64,000 nt of DNA from Oscillospiraceae bacterium (GCA_020024215.1 JAHHUC010000002.1:1-64000); one strand, 5' to 3'; shown: positions 1 to 9,320, counted from the first letter of the stretch. A program made the numbers and translations. The notes: generated by a model not told the origin, from the letters alone.

Positions 1-755
1 GTCTTATACTGCTCGCACATTGTGATGAACCAGTTGGATTCGCTGTCATAGCCTAAGGGGCAGGATTCGGGATCTATTTCCTTTATCTTGGCGCAAAGCT
101 CCTTCATCTCATCCCAGGACTTGGGAACTGTGAGGCCGTGCTCATCAAAGAAGGTCTTGTTATAATAGAGGATATCTGTGGACTTGGACATGGGCAGGGT
201 GTACATAAGTCCATCTCCGAACTGCTTGCCCTCGTTGTAATAGCCCTCGATAAAATCTGCCTTCTGCTCATCGGTGAGGCCTAAAATTTCTGTTGTTCCG
301 TCAGCTCTCTTAACCTCCTGCTTGCTGTCGATAAAGCCGTCAAGCTGAACAACTGCCTTTGCAAGGTTGTAAAGAGCCACATGGTCAGAATAGCAGTAAG
401 CCAAATTGGGCTGGTTGCCAACTGTGATTTCTGTGCTTATCTGCTCACGAACATCGTCATAGCCGCCTATCTTTTCATGAACTACCTTGATGTTTGGATA
501 AAGCTTGTTAAATTCCTTTATATAGCTTTCCAAAACTGTGGACAGATTCTCTCCCATTGTGTGATAGAAGGTGATCTCCACCTCGCTGCCGTCATAGCCT
601 CCCTCGGGCACTTCAAAGCCTGCTGCCGCAGAAGCCTTTTCGCTGCTTTTGCCATCATCGGACGCTGCTGTGTTTGTATTTCCGCAGGCGGACAATGCGG
701 TTGTGCTTACGGCAAGTGTCAATGCCAGCACGGTTGATAAAATTTTCTTTTTCAT
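1..755 (-). CDS. ABC transporter sugar-binding lipoprotein (C-terminus beyond window edge)
   Basis: This is the extracellular solute-binding protein of a carbohydrate ABC importer; it binds substrate outside the membrane and delivers it to the two permeases encoded just upstream. The gene is read right to left from the ATG at 753-755 and runs off the left edge, so only about 250 N-terminal residues are visible. The start encodes MKKKILSTVLALTLAV followed by LSAC, a lipoprotein signal peptide with the lipobox cysteine at residue 24, then a Ser/Ala/Lys-rich linker. The next stretch (VEITFYHTMGENLSTVLESY) is typical of family 1 (MalE/UgpB-like) binding proteins. It lies 63 bp after the second permease gene and is probably the last gene of that operon. 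The sugar cannot be read from the sequence. Confidence 0.88.
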   Translation of the reverse strand, partial: MKKKILSTVLALTLAVSTTALSACGNTNTAASDDGKSSEKASAAAGFEVPEGGYDGSEVEITFYHTMGENLSTVLESYIKEFNKLYPNIKVVHEKIGGYDDVREQISTEITVGNQPNLAYCYSDHVALYNLAKAVVQLDGFIDSKQEVKRADGTTEILGLTDEQKADFIEGYYNEGKQFGDGLMYTLPMSKSTDILYYNKTFFDEHGLTVPKSWDEMKELCAKIKEIDPESCPLGYDSESNWFITMCEQYK

Positions 756-818
756 GGGGTTATTTTCCTTTCTCCCTTGAAATTTGGATTTATTTTTATA
801 TAACAGGCATTTCGCCTA

Positions 819-1709
819 TTAACCCTTTATACCGCTTCTGCTGACTCCTGCCATAATGTATTTTCTCAAAAATACAAAAATCAGGAACAGAGGAGCAGAC
901 ACAATGGCAACAGCTGCCATCTGCACAGGATAGTTTACATCTCCGGTCGTATCTGTAAAGGCGTTTCTCAGACCATTTGTAATCATCTGGTGTGCAGCGT
1001 CATTGGCAACAAGCCTCGGCCAGATGTAGGAATTCCATGCGCCCATCATTTTAAGTATGGTGATTGAGATAAGCGTGGGCATGGAAAGCGGAACCATGAC
1101 CTTCCAAAGATATTTAAGGTCGCTTGTTCCGTCCACCTTTGCAGCCAGATACAATTCATTCGGTATCTGCAAAAAGTTCTGCCTGAGAAGGAAAATGTAA
1201 AACACACTGACAAGAAAGGGGACAATAAGAACCTTGAAGGAATTCATCCAGCCCAATCTTGTAACTGTTGCGTAATTGGTTATGGTGAAAAGCTCGCCGG
1301 GTATCATCATTGTTGCAAGAAGAAGGCCGAACATGGTTTCCCTTCCCTTAAATTCCAGCCTTGCAAAGGCAAAGGCTGAAAGAACAGTGATGACCAGAGA
1401 TAAAAGTGTGGAAACAACGCCCACATACATTGTATTGACAAAAAGCTTTCCCAGATTGGCAGCTGTAAATGCCTCTGCATAGTTGGAAAGCATCACCTGC
1501 CTCGGCCAGAAGGTCGGCGCACTGAGGCGATATTCGGCAAGTGTTTTTAAGGAAGAAATAACCATCCAGTAAAAGGGAAACAGCACTATCAACGCCATTA
1601 TTATAAGGAAGGCATACACAAAGAAAAGAGCTGTCCCCTTGAGAATTTTTTGCTTGAGTGCAATCCTCTGCATATCCCTATTCTGCATTACACCATTGCT
1701 TTCAGACAT
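819..1709 (-). CDS. ABC sugar transporter permease, MalG/UgpE type
   Basis: Inner-membrane permease of the sugar importer. It has about six hydrophobic segments and the cytoplasmic EAA loop that contacts the ATPase (LAAKVDGTSDLKYLWKVMVP, the usual EAAxxDGA-like sequence). An upstream ATG at 1718 lies directly against the G-rich ribosome site GAAGGGGG. The ATG at 1709 (MSESNGVMQN) has a 9-nt spacing to that site and is preferred, giving 296 residues. It follows the first permease by 16 bp and precedes the binding-protein gene by 63 bp. The family assignment is firm, but the substrate is unknown. Confidence 0.9.
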   Translation of the reverse strand: MSESNGVMQNRDMQRIALKQKILKGTALFFVYAFLIIMALIVLFPFYWMVISSLKTLAEYRLSAPTFWPRQVMLSNYAEAFTAANLGKLFVNTMYVGVVSTLLSLVITVLSAFAFARLEFKGRETMFGLLLATMMIPGELFTITNYATVTRLGWMNSFKVLIVPFLVSVFYIFLLRQNFLQIPNELYLAAKVDGTSDLKYLWKVMVPLSMPTLISITILKMMGAWNSYIWPRLVANDAAHQMITNGLRNAFTDTTGDVNYPVQMAAVAIVSAPLFLIFVFLRKYIMAGVSRSGIKG

Positions 1710-1725
1710 ATGAAGCATCCCCCTT

Positions 1726-2670
1726 CTAATAATGCACTTTCTTCTTGCCCACCATTGTATTTATCAGTGTGACAACAAGAATTATTCCAAACAGTATGAG
1801 GGCTGCTGCGCTGGCAGTTCCCTGACTGTTGGTGGACAGGGCATCATATATAAAGCCCACCATTGTGTTAAGACGTCTTGCATCATCGGCAGGTCCCATA
1901 GTTTCGCCGAAAATACCGACAATGCTGCTGTATTCCTTGAAGCCGCCTATAAAGCCTGTGATGATGACATATGCCAGCATGGGGGAAAGAAGGGGCACTG
2001 TTATATGTGTAAACACCCTTCTCTTTGGTGTTCCGTCAACCTTTGCCGCATCATAATATTGTGTGTTGATGCTCTGAAGTCCCCCTAAGAGAACCAGTAT
2101 TTTGAAAGGGAGCGCATTCCATACAATGTAAACTGTAAGCACTATTATGTTGGCAGTGTACGTAGAGCCGTAATTTATCCAGTTGACGCTCTGACCGCCG
2201 AAAAATTCAATCACATTGTTGATAATTCCGGCTGTGACTATAATTTCGTTTTCCGTTCCGTAAAAGCTTCCCACAATGTTGAACATGGCGGCAAAAACCA
2301 TGCCTATGGCGATGGAATTTGTCACATAGGGAAGAAAGAAAATTGTCTGAAGACCCTTTTGCAGAAATTTGATTGAGTTTAGCGCCACAGCAATCAAAAG
2401 AGCCAGAAATGTAGAAATTGGAACTGTCAGCACACAAAGCAGTATGGTGGTTTTAAGACAGTTGATAAACTTGTTGTAATGAATTACCTTCACAAAGTTT
2501 CCAAAGCCAAAGGAATAGTTTATTCCGCCCACAGCCTGCAAGCCGCTGTAACCTTCCAGAAATGCCATTCTTATGGTATTTATTATGGGCCAGACCGTAA
2601 ATACAAGCAGCAGCACTATTGCAGGTGAGAGATAAAGCCAGGCCTTCCACTGTTGTTTATTATCTACCAT
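1726..2670 (-). CDS. ABC sugar transporter permease, MalF/UgpA type
   Basis: First membrane permease of the importer, 314 residues, with six predicted membrane segments; the first begins near residue 12 (LYLSPAIVLLLVFTVWPII). The EAA-type loop appears as YDAAKVDGTPKRRVFTHITVP. Its ribosome site (GAGGTGAGG) is made of the last codons of the ATPase gene, whose stop codon ends 2 bp before this ATG, so the two genes are probably translationally coupled. It forms the heterodimeric pore with the MalG-type permease downstream. Confidence 0.91.
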   Translation of the reverse strand: MVDNKQQWKAWLYLSPAIVLLLVFTVWPIINTIRMAFLEGYSGLQAVGGINYSFGFGNFVKVIHYNKFINCLKTTILLCVLTVPISTFLALLIAVALNSIKFLQKGLQTIFFLPYVTNSIAIGMVFAAMFNIVGSFYGTENEIIVTAGIINNVIEFFGGQSVNWINYGSTYTANIIVLTVYIVWNALPFKILVLLGGLQSINTQYYDAAKVDGTPKRRVFTHITVPLLSPMLAYVIITGFIGGFKEYSSIVGIFGETMGPADDARRLNTMVGFIYDALSTNSQGTASAAALILFGIILVVTLINTMVGKKKVHY

Positions 2671-2672
2671 AC

Positions 2673-3776
2673 CTACCTCACCTCAAAGTAAATTCGTTTT
2701 TCATCCTGCTTGTCAAACAGGAACACCTTGTGGGGCTTGAGGGAAAATCTCACATTCTCACAGCTTGCATCCACCTTGTTGTCTGCATTTATTATAGAGC
2801 GTATTACAGGATTTACTGAACATTTGCTGGTGGAGACAATGCTCACATCTCTTCCCATGACCTCCACATTGTTCAAATGGCACTGCATGGGTCCGTTTTC
2901 GTCAAGGATAAAGCCCTCCGGGCGAATTCCAACAAATACCTCTCTGTCATCTGCACCCTTTACATCCATAACTGCCGTGCCGTCAAGGTAAAGCTTTCCT
3001 TCTTTTACACTTCCTTCAAAAACATTTATAGGCGGTGTGCCCAAAAACTTTGCCACAAAGAGATTTACAGGATCATCATAAACATTTTGAGGATTTCCCA
3101 CCTGCTGAATGATTCCCAGCTTCATAACAACTATCATATCAGAGATGCTCATTGCCTCTTCCTGGTCATGTGTTACAAAAACTGTGGTGATGCCTGTCTT
3201 TTTCTGAATTTTTCTGATTTCCTCACGGGTTTGAAGCCTCAGCCTTGCATCGAGATTGCTCAACGGCTCGTCCAAAAGAAGCACGCGGGGCATCTTTACA
3301 AGCGCTCTTGCAATGGCAACTCTCTGCTGCTGACCTCCGGAAAGCTCGCTGGGCTTTCTCTCCATAAGATCATCTATCTGCACAAGCTTTGCGGCATAAA
3401 CAGCCCTGTCGAGCATCTGCTGCTTGCTCAGCTTGTCATCTCCCTTCAAATTCTGCAAGGGAAAGAGGATGTTCTGCTTTACAGTCATATGGGGATAAAG
3501 TGCATAATTCTGGAAAACCAAGCCCACTCCTCTGTTTTCGGTGGACAGCTCCGTAACATCATCCTCCCCAAAGAAAATTTTGCCCTGACTTGGTTTTTGT
3601 AGACCGCTTATCATATAAAGAGTTGTGCTTTTTCCGCATCCGGAGGGGCCTAAAAGCCCTATCAGCTTTCCGTCCGGTATTTCCAGATTGAAGTCATTTA
3701 CGGCAATGACCTCCTCATCCACCTTTTTGTTGCGTCCGGGAAAAATTTTTGTTATGTTCTGCAATACAATTTTCAT
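2673..3776 (-). CDS. ABC sugar transporter ATP-binding protein, MsmX/UgpC type
   Basis: Cytoplasmic ATPase of the CUT1 sugar importer, 367 residues. Walker A is GPSGCGKST at residues 43-51, the signature is LSGGQQQRVAIARAL, and Walker B with the D-loop is LLLDEPLSNLDARL. A C-terminal TOBE-like regulatory domain follows (VFVGIRPEGFILDE). An ATPase inside a CUT1 operon is notable in Firmicutes because many of these importers share an unlinked MsmX; here the transporter seems to bring its own. The ribosome site AGGAAAGGG precedes the ATG. An RDD membrane-protein gene ends 41 bp upstream. Confidence 0.93.
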   Translation of the reverse strand: MKIVLQNITKIFPGRNKKVDEEVIAVNDFNLEIPDGKLIGLLGPSGCGKSTTLYMISGLQKPSQGKIFFGEDDVTELSTENRGVGLVFQNYALYPHMTVKQNILFPLQNLKGDDKLSKQQMLDRAVYAAKLVQIDDLMERKPSELSGGQQQRVAIARALVKMPRVLLLDEPLSNLDARLRLQTREEIRKIQKKTGITTVFVTHDQEEAMSISDMIVVMKLGIIQQVGNPQNVYDDPVNLFVAKFLGTPPINVFEGSVKEGKLYLDGTAVMDVKGADDREVFVGIRPEGFILDENGPMQCHLNNVEVMGRDVSIVSTSKCSVNPVIRSIINADNKVDASCENVRFSLKPHKVFLFDKQDEKRIYFEVR

Positions 3777-3817
3777 AAGGTTCCCTTTCCTATAAAAAAT
3801 ATTTATTTATTAAGAGA

Positions 3818-4579
3818 CTAATAGTCCTTATTTGACACTTCTTCTGCATGAAGCTTTTTCTTGTATTCAAGAAGCTCGGCACCATTTTTGAATATCATCT
3901 GACTTTGCAAATCCACCACCACGGTCTTTGCCAGAATGTCATGCAAAAAGGAATTTGTAGGCGTCGCTATAACCAATATAAGCTGCACAAGCAGAATAAG
4001 TCCCAGAATAATCATCCCCACAACCCCTATGGAGTTAAAAAATATCATCATTATTATAAAAAGAGGAACCATTGTCTCCAATGTATATTTTCCCAAAACA
4101 GTCCTTATGAAAAGAAGCACAGGGGTTATGCTTATGCCGCTTGTATGCATTACAGCTATTCCGAAAATCTTTTTGCCCAAAGTCTGCCCGTTTTTAAGGC
4201 AGATAGGAAGTGCAAATTCCATTATAAGATAGCCTGTCAGAACACTTATGCTTACAATCATCAATGTTAAATTTATAACCATCGTATAGTGAGCCATAAA
4301 CTCTTTGTCAGAGGAAAGAGCGGCATATGCCTTGTCAAAATCTGCCCTTTCCTTTTCGGTGAGCATATTGTAATCCTCATTTGTCATTTCAAAGCTGACG
4401 TTATATTCCTGCTCAAACCTTGCATAATCTCTGTTGAGCATATCCAGATGCCCCTCATAGCCGAGGGCCTCAGACAAAAAGAGCCCTGCTCCTGCAATGG
4501 CTATAACAAGCATGATGATGTCAAACAAAAAGGCGGATATCCTTTTATACATACCTGCCGTCTGAATATCAAAATTCAT
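3818..4579 (-). CDS. RDD family membrane protein
   Basis: Integral membrane protein of the RDD family, whose biochemical role is mostly unknown. The diagnostic pieces are visible: YKRISAFLFDIIMLV near the N-terminus (arginine and aspartate in the first helix), NGQTLGKKIFGIAV before a middle helix, and LHDILAKTVVV after the last helix. A hydrophilic insert of about 70 residues lies between the first and second helices. An ATG at 4603 has no ribosome site. The ATG at 4579 (MNFDIQTAG) follows GGAAAGG by 11 nt and is preferred, giving 253 residues. It is the promoter-proximal gene of the sugar transporter cluster, so it may be co-expressed with it; I infer no function from that. Confidence 0.85.
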   Translation of the reverse strand: MNFDIQTAGMYKRISAFLFDIIMLVIAIAGAGLFLSEALGYEGHLDMLNRDYARFEQEYNVSFEMTNEDYNMLTEKERADFDKAYAALSSDKEFMAHYTMVINLTLMIVSISVLTGYLIMEFALPICLKNGQTLGKKIFGIAVMHTSGISITPVLLFIRTVLGKYTLETMVPLFIIMMIFFNSIGVVGMIILGLILLVQLILVIATPTNSFLHDILAKTVVVDLQSQMIFKNGAELLEYKKKLHAEEVSNKDY

Positions 4580-4694
4580 AGAAAAACCAACCTTTCCAAC
4601 CATAGGAAAACAAATAAATCAAAAAAATAAAATGGCCTATGCCAAAAATCAACATTTTGGATACACAATACAGCATTATTATCCATTATTATAT

Positions 4695-4723
4695 ATGATA
4701 TCTCATTTTTTCTCTCTTGTCTA
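4695..4723 (-). promoter_or_regulatory. Candidate sigma-A promoter for RDD / sugar transporter operon
   Basis: On the minus strand, TAGACA and TATCAT are separated by 17 bp, about 115 bp upstream of the RDD gene. The intergenic region is very AT-rich, so chance matches are possible. Confidence 0.42.
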
Positions 4724-4829
4724 TATTACTTTTTACTTATTAGCAATATATTGAAAAATTTTACTTCATAATGGTCAAAAAAACTTAATATTCACATTTT
4801 TTCCCACTTGACTTTACAGCAATTTTTCA

Positions 4830-4858
4830 TTGAAAAAGTCATATGTAAAATATATTAT
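4830..4858 (+). promoter_or_regulatory. Candidate sigma-A promoter for ppx/gppA gene
   Basis: TTGAAA and TATTAT are separated by 17 bp, 32 bp before the ATG of the phosphatase gene. It is followed by a full AAGGAGGG ribosome site at about 4877-4884. Confidence 0.55.
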
Positions 4859-4890
4859 AAGTTTATGTAAAGCTCAAGGAGGGAATTTTT

Positions 4891-5817
4891 ATGAACAGAA
4901 AAGCAGTTATAGACATAGGCTCAAACTCAATTAAATTTTTTGCTGGCGAAAAGGACAATGCCGGCAGTTTAAAAACCATTTTGGATACATTGGCTGTCAC
5001 ACGTTTAGGTGAGGGACTTGACAGACTTGGCATTATACCGGATTATGTGATGGAAAGAAATGTCTCTGCCATAGAGAAATTCTGCAAAACGGCAGACAAA
5101 TTGCAGGTATCAGAGATTGCGGCAGTCGGAACTATGGCGCTTAGAAGCGCAAAAAACAGCTCTGAATTTACAAAAAGGGTAAAAAAAGCCTGCGGTCTGG
5201 ATGTAAAAATAATAACCGGAGATCAGGAGGCATATCTTTCCTATCTGGGGGCAGCTTCCGCCTTGCAGACAGATGGGGATATCCTGCTTTTTGATAACGG
5301 CGGGGGCAGCACCGAATTTATTTTCGGAGACATATATCACATAAAGGAAAAATTCAGCATAAATCTGGGCGCTGTGAGAATAACAGAAAAATATTTTGAC
5401 AGCCTTCTCCCCTCACCTTCACATATAAAGGAGGCCTTGCTTGAAATAAGAAGGGAGCTTTTGCGCCTTTCAAATGTGAGCATACCGGCTTTTATTGCCG
5501 GCATAGGCGGAACAGTTACATCTATGGCAGCAATAAAGCAGAAACTAGACACCTATGAGATGGATGCCGTTGAAGGCTCCATACTGACAAAATCGGATGT
5601 AAAAGAGCAGCTGGAGCTTTTATTTGGCAAAACACCGGATGAAAGAAAAAGCATACCCGGACTTTCTCCTGAAAGGGCATATGTCATTTTGGGCGGCTCT
5701 CTCATCATCTACTCCATAATGGATGTCTTTGATATAAAAAAAATCACCGTAAGCAGCCGGGGACTTCGTCACGGGCTTATGTCACAGCTTTTTGAAAAAG
5801 ATAAGCAGGGGGATTAA
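4891..5817 (+). CDS. Ppx/GppA family phosphatase (short form)
   Basis: Predicted exopolyphosphatase / guanosine-pentaphosphate phosphatase domain protein of the ASKHA fold. Both nucleotide-loop motifs are present: DIGSNSIKFF at the N-terminus and DNGGGSTEF from residue 135. With 308 residues it contains only the two catalytic ASKHA lobes and lacks the C-terminal HD-type region of the roughly 500-residue E. coli Ppx and GppA. Such short forms are common in Clostridia. It may act in polyphosphate or (p)ppGpp metabolism, but the two cannot be told apart from sequence. It has a consensus ribosome site and appears monocistronic. Confidence 0.85.
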   Translation: MNRKAVIDIGSNSIKFFAGEKDNAGSLKTILDTLAVTRLGEGLDRLGIIPDYVMERNVSAIEKFCKTADKLQVSEIAAVGTMALRSAKNSSEFTKRVKKACGLDVKIITGDQEAYLSYLGAASALQTDGDILLFDNGGGSTEFIFGDIYHIKEKFSINLGAVRITEKYFDSLLPSPSHIKEALLEIRRELLRLSNVSIPAFIAGIGGTVTSMAAIKQKLDTYEMDAVEGSILTKSDVKEQLELLFGKTPDERKSIPGLSPERAYVILGGSLIIYSIMDVFDIKKITVSSRGLRHGLMSQLFEKDKQGD

Positions 5818-5909
5818 GCTGCATACCATAATTTAAGAATTGCATAAATTGCAAATACGTCACTTTATATTATCAATGACCTGCTTTAAGCATAGCACAT
5901 CACAGACTC

Positions 5910-5940
5910 CCTTGTATATGCCAAAAGGCAAGGTAATTTT
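5910..5940 (+). terminator. Possible intrinsic terminator after ppx/gppA
   Basis: CCTTG and GCC pair around a 4-base loop with GGCAAGG, leaving a bulge, and the stem is followed by TAATTTTTT. The stem is imperfect, so this is a moderate call. Confidence 0.4.
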
Positions 5941-5970
5941 TTACAATTCAAGCTTTGAAAGATGGTTTTA

Positions 5971-5999
5971 TTGCCCTCTTCCTTTTGCTGTGCTATACT
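5971..5999 (+). promoter_or_regulatory. Extended -10 promoter for the SpoU/TrmH methyltransferase
   Basis: TTGCCC, a 17-bp spacer and TATACT with the extended-10 TG one base upstream. Transcription would start near 6006, which excludes the longer reading frame that opens at 5955 and supports the ATG at 6036. Confidence 0.65.
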
Positions 6000-6035
6000 T
6001 TGAACAGATTTTATAAAATTTTGAAAGGGTATGCC

Positions 6036-6863
6036 ATGTCCAATATTATAGAGATAAATGACCTTGATGCTCCTTTTCTGGATGCGTATTTAAGACTTAC
6101 TGAAAACAGGCTCAGAAATCGGCTTGAGCCTCAAAAGGGCATATTTATAGCAGAAAGCCCTAAGGTAATTGATGTTGCTGTAAAAGAGGGCTATGAGCCC
6201 ATTTCATTTCTCATGGAGAAAAGGCATATCATCAATGATGCAAGGGATATTATTTCAAAATTTCCCCATGTGCCTGTTTACACATCAGAAAGAGAGGTTC
6301 TGGAAAAAATAACCGGATATACACTTACAAGAGGTGTTCTGGCTGCCATGAAAAGACCTGCGCTTTTGAATTTTGAGGAGATCTGCAAAAATGCCGGACG
6401 CATTGCGGTTTTGGAAAATGTGGTGGATGCAACAAACATAGGCGCCATAATGCGTTGTGCTGCTGCGCTTGATATTGATGCTGTGCTTTTAAACCCAACC
6501 TGCTGTGATGCATTTAACAGAAGGGCAATAAGGGTGAGCATGGGAACTGTTTTTCAGATTCCCTGGACCTATATATGCAGCACGCAGAAGGAGTGGGAAA
6601 AGGAAGGAATAGACAGGCTTCACGCACTTAATTTTAAAACTGCTGCAATGGCTTTAAGGGACGATACTGTAAGCATAGAGGACAAACGCCTTATAAATGA
6701 AGAAAAGCTGGCAATAATTTTAGGCGCAGAGGGCCATGGGCTTTCAAAAAATACCATAGCCTGCTGCGATTACACAATAAAAATCCCTATGGCTAACAAT
6801 GTGGATTCACTGAACGTGGCATCTGCTGCCGCTGTCGCCTTTTGGGAATTGAGAAAAAGATAA
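6036..6863 (+). CDS. SpoU/TrmH family RNA 2'-O-methyltransferase
   Basis: SPOUT-fold methyltransferase that uses S-adenosylmethionine to methylate a ribose in rRNA or tRNA. The N-terminal half is the substrate-binding domain (ENRLRNRLEPQKGIFIAESP). The C-terminal half carries the three SpoU motifs: ENVVDATNIGAIMRCAAALD, ILGAEGHGLS, and NNVDSLNVASAAA near residue 254. The frame is open from 5955, but that start lies upstream of the promoter and encodes an unrelated hydrophobic stretch. The ATG at 6036 follows GAAAGGG and gives 275 residues. The exact RNA target is not predictable from sequence. Confidence 0.88.
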   Translation: MSNIIEINDLDAPFLDAYLRLTENRLRNRLEPQKGIFIAESPKVIDVAVKEGYEPISFLMEKRHIINDARDIISKFPHVPVYTSEREVLEKITGYTLTRGVLAAMKRPALLNFEEICKNAGRIAVLENVVDATNIGAIMRCAAALDIDAVLLNPTCCDAFNRRAIRVSMGTVFQIPWTYICSTQKEWEKEGIDRLHALNFKTAAMALRDDTVSIEDKRLINEEKLAIILGAEGHGLSKNTIACCDYTIKIPMANNVDSLNVASAAAVAFWELRKR

Positions 6864-7130
6864 AGCACAAAAAGTGCAAAAAGTGCAGGCGATGCTTTGT
6901 TATCTTAACTGACTTGAACACCTCCCATAAAAGCTTTAACTGTTCTAAGCTTATATGCTTAAGCTAAGGCAGCTTTTTTTAAAAATCGCCCTTTCTTAAA
7001 TAAGCCGTCATATTCCGGCCTTGCCTGCTTTAACCCAAGCTTTTATATGAGCTTTCTTTAATTGATTCTGAAGTTGAAGCATTTCTTTTTTAACTGCTCC
7101 ACATAAAAGCTCTTTTTCTGTTTTGGATAT

Positions 7131-7164
7131 AAAAAAAGACAGCCTGCATTTTTGCAGACCGTCT
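7131..7164 (-). terminator. Strong intrinsic terminator on the minus strand
   Basis: On the minus strand AGACGGTCTGCA pairs with TGCAGGCTGTCT: a 12-bp stem with two G-U pairs and a 4-base loop, followed by seven T. The nearest minus-strand gene (SNF symporter) ends about 750 bp upstream of it. Confidence 0.72.
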
Positions 7165-7524
7165 ATTCACAAAAGTTATGCGGTTGTGGAATTTATGTGC
7201 TGTCAATTTCTTTTGTTTTTTAACCTTTTATTACAATATTTGCAGCACCTTTCTATCAAATGTCCGGCAGCAGAGCCTGATTGCAAATGGGCACAGTATC
7301 TGATTAAATCATTGCCGAAATATTTTTCTGTTCCCATATACAAGCTTTTCTCTTATCATTAAAAAAGAAGGAGTTGACGGAAAAGCGTTTGTTTTCTCTG
7401 CTCATTTTAGCTTTCTCACTTTCATAAATCCATATGCTTTCTATAAACAGCATTTTCCGTTTCAATTCATACTTTTTTAAATTGAATTTGCCCTTTGACT
7501 GCTCATCATACTCTAATCCTGATT

Positions 7525-7561
7525 GGCTTTAATCTATCTTATTGATTAAAGCCGATTTTTT
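7525..7561 (+). terminator. Intrinsic terminator on the plus strand
   Basis: A perfect 10-bp stem, GGCTTTAATC with GATTAAAGCC, and a 9-base loop, followed by GA and six T. No plus-strand gene ends nearby. Confidence 0.6.
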
Positions 7562-7910
7562 AATTTCTTATGCTTATAAACAGCTTATTTTCCGTCCTTT
7601 CTGCTGTCGTTTAACTGCCATTTGCTTTTACTCTTAGGCAAATGGTCTGCATCTAAAGTAAGAAGGCGCAGAAATTTAAAAGGAAATGCTGCAAAAAGGA
7701 ACAATCCTTTACTTTGCCAAGCAAAAGCAGCTTTAAGGCCGACATAAGCAGCTTTTAAAGAAAGACAGCTTTCTTTATCCCAGCTTTGACTGCACTTATA
7801 AATTGCATAGGCTGTCCTGCTTGCCTATTTTTCTTAAAAATCGGAAAAAATCTTAAAGAGCAGCTTGAGAGAGCAAAAATTCCTGCCTTTTATTATGCTG
7901 TCAAAATTTT

Positions 7911-9320
7911 TTAGCCTATTCCGTTTAACAAAGCCCCTGCCACAAGAGCAATAACAGACATGGGCACATATACATATCTTCCTAAAAATATAATTCCCTC
8001 TCCCACAGGCTTTTTCCTGCCTGTGTTTATTTCTTTAAGTGCTTCTTCCTTTCTGCATACAAAGAAGAACATAAAGCCTGCTATTGCTGCACCTAAGGGA
8101 CAGATATAAATGGAAACTGCATCCATCCACTGACCTGTTATTCCCTGAATTGCCAGAGCCGCAATGCACCCAAGTCCGCAGGTTATAAGGCAGGCAGATG
8201 TCCTTTTAAGCTTGAACACCTCCTGCATGGTGGCAACAGGCGCCTCGTATAAATTTATAAGTGAGCTTACACCTGCAAAAAGCACACATATGAAGAATAT
8301 CATTCCCACTATCCTTCCGCCGGGCATGCCGTTGAATACATTTACAAGCCAGATAAACATAAGCTCAGGGCCGCCCTTTGAAAGATTTCCGCCGGCTGCT
8401 GCCATGGATGGGATAATTACCAATGCAGATAAAAGTGCGGCAGCTGTGTCAAAGAAAGCCACATTTTTTGAGGAAAACACCAAATCCTCCTTTTCAGAAA
8501 GATAGGAGCCGTATATTACGCTTCCGTTTCCTGCCACTGAAAGGGAGAAAAATGCCTGCCCGAAGGCAAAAATCCAAAGCTTTGGATTTTTGAGCATATG
8601 GGGATTTAGTGTGAATATATAAGAATAGCCCTCATGTGAATTGGGGAGTGTGAAAATGTAAAGCCCCAGACCTGCCAAAAGGAAAAAAAGCACAGGCATC
8701 ATAAATTTATTTGACCTTTCAATTCCCCCTCCTATGCCCATTATCATAATAAGGGCGCTGACAGCAAGTCCTGTTATCAGCCACATATTATTTCCTTGAC
8801 CTCCCAAAACAAGGGATATGCTTTCAGATAGGGCAGCTGTCTCGAAGGCTGCCTCATTAAATGCCTCTCCTATCAGTGCCATGTCTGTTCCCAGATTGTA
8901 TAAATCTCCTGAAATTCCCATAAATGTGTATCTGAAAATCCAGCCCACAACCACTGTATAGCCTATCGCCAGGGTCATTGAGCCTATTACCGGAAAAAGC
9001 CCTGCAATCTCCCCTGCCCTTCTGCTCCCCTTCATTTCGGCACAGTATCCAAAGGCGCCTATGGGCCCTGATTTTGTCATTCTTCCCAGCGCAAACTCCC
9101 CCAAAACACCGGAGGATGAAATTAAAACAACAAAGAAAAAATAAGGCAGCAAAAATGTAAGGCCGCCCCAAACAGAAACCATAATTGGGAAACGCCATAT
9201 ATTGCCCATCCCTACGGCCGAGCCTATGCAGGATAATATAAAGCCCCAATTACTCCTGAATCCGTCTCTTGTTTCTCTGTTCTTCTCTTTGATTTCCAAG
9301 CCCTTCACTTCTTTCTGCAT
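7911..9320 (-). CDS. Sodium-dependent transporter, SNF (NSS) family
   Basis: Membrane symporter of the neurotransmitter:sodium symporter family, of which LeuT and TnaT are bacterial examples. It couples sodium entry to uptake of an amino acid or amine. The 469 residues hold about eleven to twelve hydrophobic helices. The hallmark first helix reads WGFILSCIGSAVGMGNIWRFP, the unwound substrate- and sodium-site region. The start is the ATG at 9320. The upstream region has a clear promoter and a small GGTGA/TCACC hairpin just before the ATG, where a ribosome site would be expected; only weak purine runs are seen. The 5' end and promoter are duplicated at 16403-16603. Substrate unknown. Confidence 0.9.
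   Translation of the reverse strand: MQKEVKGLEIKEKNRETRDGFRSNWGFILSCIGSAVGMGNIWRFPIMVSVWGGLTFLLPYFFFVVLISSSGVLGEFALGRMTKSGPIGAFGYCAEMKGSRRAGEIAGLFPVIGSMTLAIGYTVVVGWIFRYTFMGISGDLYNLGTDMALIGEAFNEAAFETAALSESISLVLGGQGNNMWLITGLAVSALIMIMGIGGGIERSNKFMMPVLFFLLAGLGLYIFTLPNSHEGYSYIFTLNPHMLKNPKLWIFAFGQAFFSLSVAGNGSVIYGSYLSEKEDLVFSSKNVAFFDTAAALLSALVIIPSMAAAGGNLSKGGPELMFIWLVNVFNGMPGGRIVGMIFFICVLFAGVSSLINLYEAPVATMQEVFKLKRTSACLITCGLGCIAALAIQGITGQWMDAVSIYICPLGAAIAGFMFFFVCRKEEALKEINTGRKKPVGEGIIFLGRYVYVPMSVIALVAGALLNGIG

Larger units (their letters stand above)
6864..7910. other. 1-kb stretch with no recognisable gene
   Basis: About 1,050 bp between the methyltransferase and SNF symporter genes. It is AT-rich with many AAGCTTT/CAGCTTT-like words and no reading frame that looks coded; a 79-codon frame at 7123-7362 runs through a terminator stem. 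Two good intrinsic terminators, one on each strand, lie inside it. That is more than the two flanking genes need, so an unannotated RNA or a decayed gene is possible. Confidence 0.5.

Noticed and set aside
2877..3602. 241-codon open frame opposite the sugar ABC ATPase gene
   Set aside because: Cys/His/Leu-rich shadow of a strongly conserved gene, no ribosome site.
7123..7362. 79-codon open frame in the gene-free kilobase
   Set aside because: Its 5' part is the stem of an intrinsic terminator, it lacks a ribosome site, and the translation has no recognisable pattern.
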